A stretch of DNA of 64,000 bases. Source: Nicotiana tabacum. Taxonomy: Eukaryota; Streptophyta; Magnoliopsida; Solanales; Solanaceae. The notes under the pieces are model-generated. The model did no database searches. It was not told the origin of the DNA and was given only the letters and a program-made list of their open reading frames with translations. The stretch spans positions 199,350,103 through 199,414,102 of the forward strand of contig NC_134101.1 in the NCBI RefSeq assembly GCF_000715075.1. The letters are read 5' to 3'. Positions 10,640-21,302 of this stretch are shown here, piece after piece. Numbering within the stretch: position 1 is the first letter of the stretch; the number at the start of each line of letters is the position of its first letter. The position numbers and the translations under genes were made by a program.

Positions 10640-13600
10640 CTAGCCCTCATTTCTCCTTTTCTTTGCCCATTTTTCGTCTGTTGGAGTAGGTTTGAAACCT
10701 AGTCCAAAAGGTTTCTTGATGACTGGCAAAGTAACGGGCTCTGTTATTCCCTGAAGGGTTCGTCCAAGTCCCTTCCCTGGCCTAAATCTGTGCCGGATCA
10801 TCTCTTTGGCCACCATGACCGAGGCGTTAGACAAGAAAGGCTGGGGGCAAGGTACTCCCTCTTCGTGCTGCTCTGCCAATACCACCTCGAAAGCTTGATA
10901 GACCGTATGCTCGCTCCCTTCTCTTGGTTCAAGATACGGGATGGATGGGTCCCGATAAATGGCATGTTCGTCTTCCCCATGGACCACGATCTCTTGGTCT
11001 TCGTACTCGAACTTCACCATTTGGTGAAGAGTGGAAGGCACGGCTCCTGCCGCATGGATCCAAGGCCTGCCAAGGAGGAAATTGTAGGATGTGTCCATGT
11101 CGATCACTTGGAAAGTGACTCGAAATTCGACTGGTCCTATGACCAGCAGCAGGTCTATTTCTCCCATGGTGTCTCTTTTGATGCCGTCGAAAGCTCTTAC
11201 GCAGACGTTGTTGGGTCGGATTCTTCCAGTCTCAATTTCCATTCTTTGCAGCGTGGAGAGCGGGCAAATGTCAACACCTGATCCCCCATCCAGCATTACC
11301 CGCTTGACATAGTAGTCCTCACATTTGACTGTTAAATGCAATGCCTTGTTGTGTGCTGCTCCTTCCGGGGGTAGATCGTTCTTGCTGAAGGAGATTTGGT
11401 TGACGGCGAAGAATCTTTCTGTCATCCGCTCTAATTGCTCCACCGAGGTTTCAACCGGCACATATGCCTCATTCAGGGTCTTCAGTAAGATCTTTTGATG
11501 CTCGGCCGACCTTGTCAATAATGATAGCATGGACACCTGCTCAGGGTGCTTGCGCAACTGATCTATCACTTCGTAATCCGGCATCTTCATTTGTTGGAAG
11601 AACACTTCCGCCTCTTCAACACTCACAGGCTTCTTTGGAGGAAAGCGCCTTTGTGTGGCGTGGTTCAGTTCTTGGGTATTTGAGTACCCTCTAATGAAAG
11701 TATTTTCTGGAAGTTCTCCCACGACCTCTTTTCCTTTGTACATCACCAAGGTCTTTTGATAATTCCACGGCACTGTGGTCGGGTTGGTCATTGGCTTTTG
11801 TGGCACGCGTCCGATAACCACTGGCTCATTCAGCCGAGGTGGTTGAATCGTCCCCCGGACCACATAGGCCCCTTTTGGCACGTACATAGGTTTTGTCTTT
11901 TTGATCCCGGATCTCTGCGTCTTCTCAGCTTGACCTCGCGGTACGTAAAGAACTCCGCCCTTTGCTGGTACCACTTTCTTTTCCACCTTCTTTTCAGACT
12001 TGCTCTCTGCGAACTTGGCCTCCTCCCCTTTTTCTGATTTTTGGTCTATTTCAGGCCTCTTCCCCATGTCGACAATGGCAATTATGGCTTTCAAAGCAGG
12101 GTCGAACTCTTTGTCTTCACAAATCATGCCGATCAATGGCCCATTATTGTGAGCGGGCAATGGATTGTTTGTTACATTCGGGATCTCCTCGTCCCTTAGA
12201 ACTATTTTCCCCTGCTCTATCAAATTTTCGACCACTCTTTTCAATGACCAGCAGTCGTTTGTATCATGCCCCTCGGCCCCTGAATGATAGGTGCATCTGA
12301 CTCCGGCTTTGTAAGAAGGAGATGTCGGGTTTTGCCTTGTTTGAGGGATGGGTTGCAAGAAACCCAACTGGACCAACTTTGGGAACAAAGTTGAGTATGG
12401 CTCACCGATGGGCGTGAAAGTCCGCCGTCGAGGTGGCTCTTGGGGGCGGTAGTTATTTTGCGGGGGTTGTGGGTTATAGTGGTTGCGGTAGTGAGGCTGA
12501 TTTCTGGGAGGTGGAGCTGGGCCTCGGTTGGCTTGTTGTGGTGGATGGTTATAAGGTTGGGCATTCATGACCATATAAGGTTGATGAGCATATGCCGAAT
12601 TTGAATGGGGGTAATAGTGTTGTGGGGCTCTTCCCGGAAAATGGGGCCTGGGATGACGATACTCCCTTGCTTCAGAGGCTGCCATAGTCGTTTCTTCTTT
12701 CTTCTTCCCCCTTGTTGTTCCTCCAGACCCACTTTGGACGGCCTGGGAGGTCGCCCTTATGGCTGCTTGACTCAAAATCCTTCCCGTTTTCAAACCGTTC
12801 TCCACCATCTCTCCAATCTTGATCGCTTCCGCGAATGGTTTACCCATGGCCGACATCATGTTCTGGAAATAGTCAGACTCTTGAGCCTGGAGAAAGGTAG
12901 TGACCATTTCCACTTCATCCATGTGAGGCTTCACTCTCGATGCCTGTTCACGCCACTTAATAACATACTCTCTAAAGCTTTCTGAAGGCTTCTTCTTCAA
13001 ATTTGAAAGAGAGTTTCGGTCTGGCGCAATGTCGATGTTATACTGGAATTGTTTTACAAAATCTCTGGCGAGATCATCCCATATATGCCATCGGGACATT
13101 TCCTGATCCATATACCATTCCGAAGCTATCCCTACTAAACTTTCCCCAAAGTATGCCATTAGCAGTTCTTCTTTTCCGCCGGCTCCCCGCAATTGGTTGC
13201 AGTATTTCTTAAGATGTGCGATGGGGTCACCGTGCCCATCGTACTTCTCAAACTTGGGGGTCTTGAAACCCGTTGGTAGGTGTATGTGAGGAAACATGCA
13301 TAGGTCGGCGTAAGAGACGCTCTTTTGCCCGCTCAATCCTTGCATATTCTTCAGACTTTGCTCAAGGCTTCTCATCCTTTTGGCCATCTCATTTTGTTCT
13401 ACAACTCTGGGGTTCTGATCTTGCCCTGGTACAAGCTCGCACTGAGGTGGTAGAGGATTAGTACTGGTAGCGAACCTATTTGGTTCCATTGAGAACGACG
13501 GTGCTTGGAATGTAAAAGAGGATGAGTCAAGGCTTGGCTTGTATGTGGCAGGCTGTGCCGTAGCTGGGCAAGGCGATGCAGTAAAGATGTTCATGCTTGC

Positions 13601-13915
13601 ATCATTGGCCGACATTCGGGGATGAGGCTCAGAAGGTGATCCTGCAGAGAAGGCGGAGGTGGCTGGGTACCCAAATAGGGTGGCAGGGTAATTTATGGGA
13701 ACATTAGAAGTCCCACTTGACCTGGAGAATAGTTCAGGGAATCCGGGGACGACACTTGGCGGCTCTTTCCCATTGTTCCAGTCATCCAGCATTTCCAACA
13801 TGCGGAGCCGTAGGATCCTATTTTCCTCCGCAGTTGCGGATTCAGGTGTGAGGACGGCTGAGATTGAGCTCTCCTCAGAGACGGGGACTGTTTGCAATGG
13901 AATTTCCGAAGACAT
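10640..13915 (-). CDS. gag-pro: Ogre gag-protease polyprotein with a G-patch-like tail
   Basis: The frame opens a little upstream with GTG; the first ATG is at 13915-13913. It encodes about 1090 residues. Gag core is about 200-400 (retrotransposon gag fold, with SEWYMDQ and a WREQA helix), followed by a proline, tyrosine and asparagine-rich linker. A Cys-His cluster (CTYHSGAEGHDTNDC, about 550) could be a nucleocapsid-like finger. The aspartic protease is centred near 880 with active site LDGGSG followed by ICPLSTL and the later FLLGRPWI. The last 60 residues (about 1035-1085) have the spaced glycines of a G-patch (RPGKGLG, then GLGF). It assembles particles and processes polyproteins in the cytoplasm. 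The frame ends at a TAG that is probably a lesion. Confidence 0.92.
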   Translation of the reverse strand: MSSEIPLQTVPVSEESSISAVLTPESATAEENRILRLRMLEMLDDWNNGKEPPSVVPGFPELFSRSSGTSNVPINYPATLFGYPATSAFSAGSPSEPHPRMSANDASMNIFTASPCPATAQPATYKPSLDSSSFTFQAPSFSMEPNRFATSTNPLPPQCELVPGQDQNPRVVEQNEMAKRMRSLEQSLKNMQGLSGQKSVSYADLCMFPHIHLPTGFKTPKFEKYDGHGDPIAHLKKYCNQLRGAGGKEELLMAYFGESLVGIASEWYMDQEMSRWHIWDDLARDFVKQFQYNIDIAPDRNSLSNLKKKPSESFREYVIKWREQASRVKPHMDEVEMVTTFLQAQESDYFQNMMSAMGKPFAEAIKIGEMVENGLKTGRILSQAAIRATSQAVQSGSGGTTRGKKKEETTMAASEAREYRHPRPHFPGRAPQHYYPHSNSAYAHQPYMVMNAQPYNHPPQQANRGPAPPPRNQPHYRNHYNPQPPQNNYRPQEPPRRRTFTPIGEPYSTLFPKLVQLGFLQPIPQTRQNPTSPSYKAGVRCTYHSGAEGHDTNDCWSLKRVVENLIEQGKIVLRDEEIPNVTNNPLPAHNNGPLIGMICEDKEFDPALKAIIAIVDMGKRPEIDQKSEKGEEAKFAESKSEKKVEKKVVPAKGGVLYVPRGQAEKTQRSGIKKTKPMYVPKGAYVVRGTIQPPRLNEPVVIGRVPQKPMTNPTTVPWNYQKTLVMYKGKEVVGELPENTFIRGYSNTQELNHATQRRFPPKKPVSVEEAEVFFQQMKMPDYEVIDQLRKHPEQVSMLSLLTRSAEHQKILLKTLNEAYVPVETSVEQLERMTERFFAVNQISFSKNDLPPEGAAHNKALHLTVKCEDYYVKRVMLDGGSGVDICPLSTLQRMEIETGRIRPNNVCVRAFDGIKRDTMGEIDLLLVIGPVEFRVTFQVIDMDTSYNFLLGRPWIHAAGAVPSTLHQMVKFEYEDQEIVVHGEDEHAIYRDPSIPYLEPREGSEHTVYQAFEVVLAEQHEEGVPCPQPFLSNASVMVAKEMIRHRFRPGKGLGRTLQGITEPVTLPVIKKPFGLGFKPTPTDEKWAKKRRNEG

Positions 13916-14589
13916 TTCCACACTTCCTTTTGACCTGGTGAAGTAAGTGTGAGTACTGCTTCTGGTCCTAACAATAGGTAGTTGAACACCTCTCCTTGAC
14001 CTCGTGAAGTATGAGTGCGAGGCCAGACTTTCACCAAACCAACCGTCTTTTCAAAAACCCTGGGAAAAATGCTCAATGACAAACGCACGGTTAATTCTGC
14101 AGCAAATAATAGATAGTTAATCTCACGTTGGGCATGATGCACCTATACAGTTAAGTGGATTACTATATGTTTGCTACGAGAGCATGCGTCATTCCGGCAT
14201 TTTTTCTCTTATTAGTTTTCCCCCCTTTTTTTTTTCTTTTCTTTTCTTTTCTCTTTTGTTTTCCTTTTATTTTATTTATTATATATATATATATATATAT
14301 TTTATTTTTGTATTATTAATTTTTTTTTTAGTAAAAGAAATGCGACCGGATCCGATGAGGATTGCCTACGTATCACGATGCCTACGTGAATCAGATCATT
14401 ACGTAGTTCGAAAAACACAAATGGACGTAAAAGAAACAACCTCTTCATTGTTGAAATGTTCTATTACAAGCTACATTCTGCAAAAGAAAAAAAAAAGCAA
14501 ACTTGGAAAATGAACCTAGACTCAAAATAGACTGAAAATCACCTTGATGAAAAAAAAACAGGCAGAAGATGCTAAAATACAGATTTGAC
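13916..14589 (-). other. Spacer between Ogre ORF1 and gag-pro
   Basis: No gene is seen. It holds pyrimidine and T runs (14220-14335, with an AT repeat at 14281-14300) and the structured module copy C at 14350-14410. In element order the module lies downstream of ORF1 and about 430 nt before the gag start. Confidence 0.7.
14350..14410. other. Conserved structured module, copy C
   Basis: Plus-strand reading: P1 is ATCC (14350-14353) and GGAT (14359-14362), loop GATGA. P2 is the 7 bp pair CTACGTA (14366-14372) and TACGTAG (14400-14406). P3 is TCACG (14373-14377) and CGTGA (14385-14389), loop ATGCCTA, followed by ATCAGATCA. TTCG follows P2. All three stems are perfect. Confidence 0.78.
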
Positions 14590-16647
14590 CTAAGAATGCA
14601 TTATGGTTTTAAAGATTGGTTTCCGCGGGGCATCGTTCGGCCTCGCCGCGGTCCTAGGCGTGAGATCCCTATCAAGTTGCTCCAGCTCGTGCATAGTCTG
14701 CTTGACATAACCCATTACTGCCGAGAGGACGGTAGTGCTGGACATATTCTCACATCGTAGACATCGTCTGGTGATGGCATGGGCAATGGCCTTGATCCTA
14801 TCTCTGGTTTGCTTCTTCTCTATAAGTAGGTGCCTTATCTGATCACTACACGTCTTGAATACCTGTGAGTCCTGTATGTGCTGATCCCTCAACTGTCGCA
14901 CTTCTTCCTTCATTTGGGCCAACAAGTCGTAACAGTATCTACTCTCCATTTGGAAATCCCTGGCCTGTTTAACTGCTTTAAACTCAAGTGTAGCCATCTC
15001 CCTCTTTATTTTGGAAACAACCTTCTCGTGGTCACGTTTCAATTGGTTCAAACTTCGGCGATGCTTATCTACTCTTGTTTCCCACTGTGCCTTGAACTCT
15101 GCTATGATGTTTTCAGATTTCTCCAAGCTATCTCGCCATTCCCTGATTTCACCTTTTAGCCCTTTTATCAGCTGCTCGTCCGATCGACGCCTTGGTTGTT
15201 TATCTGCATCCAACCTTATCTGTTTGATCTGGGCTCTGAGCATTTCATTTTCTTGAGTTAACCTGTTCCGCTCTCCCAGATCGGTAGCAATTTGCACGCT
15301 GTGCTCGTATTTCATGCCTTCTACTTGTTGCTTTAATCTGCTGATTTCGGCACAATAACCTCTTTCTTTTGCTAACCAATCCCAATGCTTTTGCGATGAC
15401 TCGGTGAAATCCCGGATGTGGGGTCTCTTAGCTGGCCTTTCATGCTCGAGTTCCCTTCTATACCATGCAAGGTAACCTGGCGCCGTTTCTCCCTTGGCTC
15501 GATCCCGCACGCAAGTATCTGATTTCAAATATTGACCCTCATTCCAGATTTGGCGAATCTTTGCTTCTGGGAACTGTCCGTTAGGACTTATCTCAACTGC
15601 TTGAGTGCTTAGGTCTTCCTCATGAGGTACTGTCTGGCATCTGCCGAACTGTCTTAAAACTCGGCAGGGTGCGTAAGGTTGAATGCTCTTAAGCCCCATC
15701 AGTAAGAAATGAGTTTTAGCTGCAGACATATATAAGATCTCATCAACAGGCAACCATCCTAACGTCCATTGTATTTGGCTGGCAGTAAGAGTTTGCAAGA
15801 ACGAGGTCCATGCCAGAACTCCTTTGGGCCAAATGACCTCTTTGGTTCTCGTGTAAGATTATTCTATGCGGGTCTTTTCCGGGGAACCATGGCTCAAAAT
15901 CTCGGAATGATGGCAGAGGTGCTCGGTCATCCATATATGTAAGAGCAAATTACAACCTTCGAAGAAACTTCCCCCAGCTTTACAAGCTGTGAGAGCTCGA
16001 CAGATGTCGGATACCACCATAGGCGCGAGAGTACTGTCACTTTGCGTGAGTAAAGTGCTGACGACCCCAGATATCTTCAAATCAATGTTTCCATCTTTCC
16101 TCGGAAATACCAGAAGACCCAGGAACATTATCATGAACGCTACCCGTCTGTGCTTGTCCCACTTCTGACGAACTCCTTTGCTGCACAGTTTGTTGATTGG
16201 ATTATTGAATCCCCCCTCGTGACCGTACCTATCATATATGAAGCATGGAGTACAGAATCCGGCTGCTAGATCCGGGTTGTGGACTGTTCTAGGTATTTTT
16301 AATGAATCCAGGAACCGATGTACCGTGACGACTCTTGGGGCGACCAAGTATTTTTCCTTCAAGGGAAGCTCAGTATTCCCGATGTATCCGGCCATTTCTT
16401 CCATGGTCGGGGTGAGTTCAAAATCAGAGAAATGGAAAACATTGTGCGCTGGGTCCCAATAGGTAATCAAAGCTCTTATGATATCTCCCCGGGGCTGGAC
16501 TTCCAACAGACCCACAAGACCTTTCAGATATTTCTTAACCTCATTTTGTCCTTCCACACCTAGATCATTCCACCATAGCCGTAACTTGACAGGGATTTTG
16601 GTCATTATTGAAAAATGTTCATTTTGCATCGTGCTCATCCTGCACAT
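14590..16647 (-). pseudogene. Ogre ORF1, plant-mobile-domain-like protein with coiled coil, one nonsense codon
   Basis: A single frame of about 685 codons starts at ATG 16647-16645 and ends at 14590, interrupted only by a TAA at 15861-15859. The N-terminal 260 residues (KLRLWWNDLG, RGDIIRALITYWDP, FELTPTMEEMAGYIG) resemble the plant mobile domain found in Ogre ORF1 and in domesticated host genes. After the stop the same frame resumes with WTSFLQ, then ASQIQWTLGWLP and YAPCRVLRQFGRCQ, followed by about 200 residues of charged heptad-like sequence predicted to be a coiled coil. Its function in Ogre is not established. It sits upstream of gag-pro in element order, which is where the extra ORF of Ogre lies. 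Confidence 0.85.
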
Positions 16648-17965
16648 TTATTAAGGTGATTTTAACAAAACGACTTGACTCAAAATATTTTAAACAGAGG
16701 GGATCAAGTTTTGAACACGGCCTTTAAACACTTCGGGGATGAAGAGTTTATGGCTGTGCGGGTCAACTGGACAAAAATGCTAAACAAGACCCAAAGGTGG
16801 CTATTTATGCAAAGTCAGCCTTCCGGCGTCCCTTTCGGGAACATTCGGCTATTTATGATAAAACAACGTCACCTGACTTATTTACGACTCTTTTAAAAAT
16901 TTGACACATCTTTTATTTATTTATTTACTGATTTTTGGCTATTTAGAAAAATGGGGTTGAACCCGACGAGGGTTGCCTACGTATCTCACATCCGGTGAGA
17001 ATCAAACCGGCGTAGTTCGGGCATATCATGAATAGAGAAAACCTAGAAATCAAGAATAAGTATTATTATTTTGAAAAAAGATAAAGGCTAAAGAAAAAAT
17101 ATTTTTTTTTTGCAATATTTGGACCATTAGTCTGAATTTATAAAAGGGGTACTACAAAAGAAACAACACACTTTTTGAATTATGGATTTTCCATTTTTTT
17201 TACTTTTAAAATAAATACTTTTTCCTTTTTTGATTTTGAAAGTGATAAAAGAAATTTTATTTTATTTTTTTTTTTTTTAATAACTCTCAATAAAAGACAG
17301 TTTTTAGAAAAAAAAAATAAATTCCGGCGAGGTTTTGACACTAGCTGGACATTGGTTTTATTTTCCAAAAATAAGTAATTATCTCCCCTACGCTGCTATT
17401 TTCCCCTTTTTAGGAACCGGTTGACATGCAGAACCGAAGCAAATAAATGCACAACACAAATAGGATGCACCAGGGTGGTCTTTTTCGTTTCAGGCTGCCT
17501 GTCCTAGACAGACCCAATCCCTGTGTTGAGTCCCCTAAGTCAAATGCAACATGATGCAGATAAGCGTTCCTACTAGGGATCCGGCATGAAGTCAAGTTAT
17601 TCTAGGTTCGTAATCTGGGTATTTGTTCTAGACTGTGCACCCGAGCGGACAACTCGAGTCGAGGAGGGGGCTACGTACCGGGGACCCGCGAGATCGTCCG
17701 GCTTTGTAACTTGTCCGTCCTCTTTCTTATTTTAGGTATTGACATTAACAGAATAGGGAGTCCCGACCAGCGAGCTTCTCCCCGGAAGTAAGAAGAGAAA
17801 GGTTTCGGCACAGTTTATATACAGTTCAGATAATATCAAAGCGGTAAAAGACAACATTTAGCACGTTACGCAAAAACATGTAATAAAGATCAGATAATAA
17901 AGCCAAATATAACAATTATTCTAAGCTCGAATTCTTGAACCCTGAACCAGCGGTTCTGGGTTTTG
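16648..17965 (-). other. Ogre untranslated leader between PBS and ORF1
   Basis: No gene is supported. Two T/A-rich stretches (17095-17115 and 17165-17320) account for the small frames seen there. The structured module copy D lies at 16960-17020, about 310 nt before the ORF1 start. A 13 nt hairpin (GAACC AGC GGTTC) at 17945-17957 lies just downstream of the PBS in element order. Confidence 0.7.
16960..17020. other. Conserved structured module, copy D
   Basis: Plus-strand reading: P1 is AACCC (16960-16964) and GGGTT (16970-16974), loop GACGA. P2 is CTACG (16977-16981) and CGTAG (17011-17015). P3 is TCTCAC (16984-16989) and GTGAGA (16995-17000), loop ATCCG, followed by ATCAAA. TTCGGG follows P2. 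Stems match copies A-C in position but not in sequence. Confidence 0.78.
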
Positions 17966-17983
17966 TCCCCAGCAGAGTCGCCA
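17966..17983 (-). other. Primer-binding site of the Ogre element
   Basis: The minus strand reads TGGCGACTCTGCTGGGGA, four bases (GCTC) inside the LTR end. It starts with TGG, complementary to a tRNA CCA end. From memory this type of PBS is assigned to an arginine tRNA in Ogre elements; the tRNA identity should be treated as recalled, not verified. Confidence 0.85.
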
Positions 17984-20048
17984 GAGCTGTCACACCTCCT
18001 TTTTGCGCGCCCCGCCCCGAGGGGTAAAATGCGCGAGGGGAGTTTTTCCAATTTAAGTGACAATATTCGAAATGGGATTATTTATTTAATTCAGAGTCGC
18101 CACTTGGGAAAGGTTTGGCTTTTGGTGTCCCAAGTCACCGGTTTATCTTGAATCCCAAATCGAGGAGATTTTCGACTTTTCCAAATGAAGTCTGCGAACC
18201 AGAAATTCTAAGTAAGGAATTCTGTTGACCCGAGGGAAGGTGTTAGGCACCCCCGAATCCCGTGGTTCTAGCACGGTCGCTTAAATTGTTATAATGGCTA
18301 AATATCTGGTTTAAATACATGTTGTGACTTATGTGCTTTTATTAAGTTTAAACCGCTTTTATTATTATCACTTATTTTTTATAGAATTGCAACGTCGTGA
18401 AAATGCATCTCGAACCACGTCACAATCAATGCACCCGTGATCGTCGACACATTTGGACTTCGTCGAGATTTGGATTTGGGTCACATCAATGTGCACCCGA
18501 ATTTAAGAATATGATTTTAATTAAGCCGCGCCTAGAGAGTCTAACGCGTTATTATTTTGTAGAAGGCCATGAAATTTATTGAATGGCCTATCCTGAATTC
18601 TAAATAATTATCATGGTTATTTATTGAGGGCCCCGCAATTTTACATTTTTATTTGGCGAAGCTCATCTCTATTTTAGAAAGGATATTCTAAAGTGGCTAC
18701 ATTTCTAATGCATTTGTCTCTAAAACTAGAAGAAAAGGTACATGCTAATTCAATTATAAGCCTTCGCCTAATCTGGATTCTTGTCAATTTCTGATTAGTT
18801 ATTTACAAAGTGGAGAGGCGTTATACCTTGTGAGACATGCTTCAGTTGGACAAAGAAGTTACATTCGAGATTGACCCAATACTATACGTGCGTCCAAAAC
18901 CTTTCTTGAATTGAATTTAACTAGACTTATTTAGGCTGGATTAAAGGATTTAGTTACTAGATATTGTTACTAATGGGACTTTGAGCGTGACCCTATGTAC
19001 TGCCTAACGGAACCAAGAAAAAAAAGATTAAATGAAACAGAAACAGCATTGTATAAGATTGGAGTATACATACCCCGTATTAGCAAACAACTACCAAACT
19101 AAAACACAAAGGGCTAAACCCAGTCGAGTACCAGTACATGCTTTCAAACTATTGAATTATAAACTAATCAAATTTTTTACAGAACCGTTAATGTACCATG
19201 AATATCACAACAAATACTTGAACTTCTTCAACCTTTTTCATTTCATGCTTTCAAACTGTTCCAATTACATTAATATGGGACTTGAAATGTGTACCTGAAA
19301 ATGCTGAAAGTGCAAAGGAGAAGAAGAAGAAGGTGGGAATCAGCAGCAGCAAAAGGGCAGAATTAACAGTAGCAGCAGGACAAAAATGCAGCAGCAATAG
19401 CGAGCAAGATAGCAGCAGCAATCAGAACAGCACAACAGAAAAGATTCTGTTGCGAGATGGAACTAGAGTTGAAGGAGAAACAACTCGATGAAACAGCACA
19501 CAGTGTGATGGCAACAATGCTCCAGACAATCCAATTCCGGAATATACCAAATGCCACAAAACACTAACAATAATCTCGATTGAATTTTAGGAGGAGCAAC
19601 ACTGCCTAATGTATTGACAATAGATGAAGTTCAGACAAACGAAACCAAATTTCTGATTTCCTAATCCGTTTTATCTTTTTCTTGCTCTCTTTCTATTTCT
19701 GTCAACTCTCCCTTTTTCTTTTCTATTCTCACAGTGTATGTATATCTTCTAATCCCTCTGCCTCTAATTTTGTCCCTCTCCTCAGTCAGATGTCTCCCCT
19801 TTTATATGCCTTCCTTAAACCTTTAAACAGCCTGTTTTTTTTAGAGTATCCCAGTACCCTCCCATGTGCCTTTAACCTTTTTTCAATTCCGCTTTAGTTA
19901 ATTAAGTATTAAAACCCATTCACCTTCCCTGGCAGCTTCAACTTTTCATTTTATTATCTAAAGGCAAGTATGGGCAGTAGAATATATTGACAGCATATGC
20001 TGTCAAACCATTTTAAAATTAAACAAGGACCTTTATGCAGGCCCCAGG

Positions 20049-20122
20049 CTGTGCACAATGCACATGCGGTGCACCAATGCACATGAGGTGCACCAATGCA
20101 AATGCTGTGCAAGAGTGCACAT
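20049..20122. repeat. Cluster of TGCAC-type words in the Ogre LTR
   Basis: GTGCACAATGCACATG is followed by two further GGTGCACCAATGCA variants and more diverged words ending GTGCACATG. Units of about 20 bp are partly self-complementary. The matching part of the left LTR lies outside the window. Confidence 0.55.
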
Positions 20123-20661
20123 GCCCTCCAATTCAGCATTTAAACCAAACATCCCTTTTACATTACTAATCCAAATCAACAGCTATAAGTAAACAAAATT
20201 GGTTCTTAATTGATTTAACAAATGTTCAACAGAAGCCAATCGATTTACTATGCTCGGACAGTTGAAACTAATTGACGACTCATGTCGACTCGACTATATT
20301 AGCATTATCGTACACAATCGTAGCCAAAAATCAGACATTCAGAAGTATGGGACACATGACTCGACTTATACTGATTAAAATAGAATGGTACTTCGAGGAA
20401 TCAGTTAGTCAGTACAAATTTGGAATACAACCAATACGCATGCCGTATCAAAATAGGAAGAGAGGGATTCAGACAAACACAGATGTTCAAACAAAGTGGA
20501 CAAACAAAAGTTGATAAAAAAAATTAAAGCAAATATGAACAGTCTTTTAAAACAAATCATACGGACTAAAAACAAATAAAGGAGAAGAAAGCAGACTTAC
20601 CTTAAAACTTGAAAAGTTTAACAGTTTGAACTTGGATTTGGACAAACTTTCTTAAGGCTGA

Positions 20662-20715
20662 ATGGACTTTAATCGAAGTGTTTCTCAGATGAGAAACACT
20701 TTGATTGAAGTCCAT
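20662..20715. repeat. 54 bp near-perfect inverted repeat in the Ogre LTR
   Basis: Two 26 bp arms (ATGGACTTTAATCG... and ...GATTGAAGTCCAT) flank a 2 bp centre. Only two pairs are not Watson-Crick, and both are G-T wobbles if the plus strand is transcribed. The copy in the other LTR (484-537) has the same arms with one further change near the centre. It lies downstream of the TATA box, in the transcribed part of the LTR. Confidence 0.8.
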
Positions 20716-21137
20716 TAGACCTTAATCTCTTCGGTTGAACCGGTATGAACCAGTGACGAAGGACACAAAACCTTTCAAACTTAGATCTGGGATTCAGGCT
20801 TCCCTGATCAGATTCGGACCAAACCAAGTATGGTTTGGTCACGAGGGGGTCTGGGGAGTGTCTGGTGTGAAGCTTGGGTTGATTGGTGTAGATTAGGTTC
20901 CGACTCGAATCTTCAAATGAAGATTCAAGCAGATGGGGTAGGATTCGAAGGGTGTGGTTGGTAGATTTAGGTTCAGGATGGCATGGGGGTTCTATGGTGT
21001 TCAGGTGGAGGTCACCGGCGTTCAGGCCGCCGGGTTTCTGGTGAAGGTGTGCAGGGGCGGCTAGGGTTTGAAGGGGATGGGTTTGGTGAAGACGAAGGCG
21101 GGGGTGTTGGCTAGGGGGGGCAGGGTATGGTGAATGG

Positions 21138-21146
21138 TTTATATAG
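21138..21146 (-). promoter_or_regulatory. TATA box of the Ogre LTR promoter
   Basis: The minus strand reads CTATATAAA in an otherwise G/C-rich stretch about 720 bp inside the LTR. Two inverted repeats (21167-21195 and 21303-21331) lie just upstream. The other LTR has the same motif at 959-967. Confidence 0.65.
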
Positions 21147-21166
21147 TTAGTGGGTGGGTGAACCTC

Positions 21167-21195
21167 GACCGTTAGATCAATCTAGATCTACGGTC
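21167..21195 (-). promoter_or_regulatory. Inverted repeat upstream of the Ogre TATA box, proximal copy
   Basis: GACCGTTAGATC (21167-21178) pairs with GATCTACGGTC (21185-21195) with one bulged T. It resembles the distal copy at 21303 in sequence and symmetry. It may be a binding site for a dimeric factor; no factor is identified. Confidence 0.5.
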
Positions 21196-21302
21196 TGGAT
21201 CTGAAGGCTTAAATGGAACGGTGTCGTTTTGAGGGTTGAGGGTTGGGGTCAGTCCGGGTGAGACGGGTCGGGTTTATTGGTGGGTTATGGGGAATTGATC
21301 TT

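Noticed and set aside
10790..11281. Plus-strand ORF of 163 codons
   Set aside because: It is antisense to the protease part of gag-pro, which has clear domain motifs.
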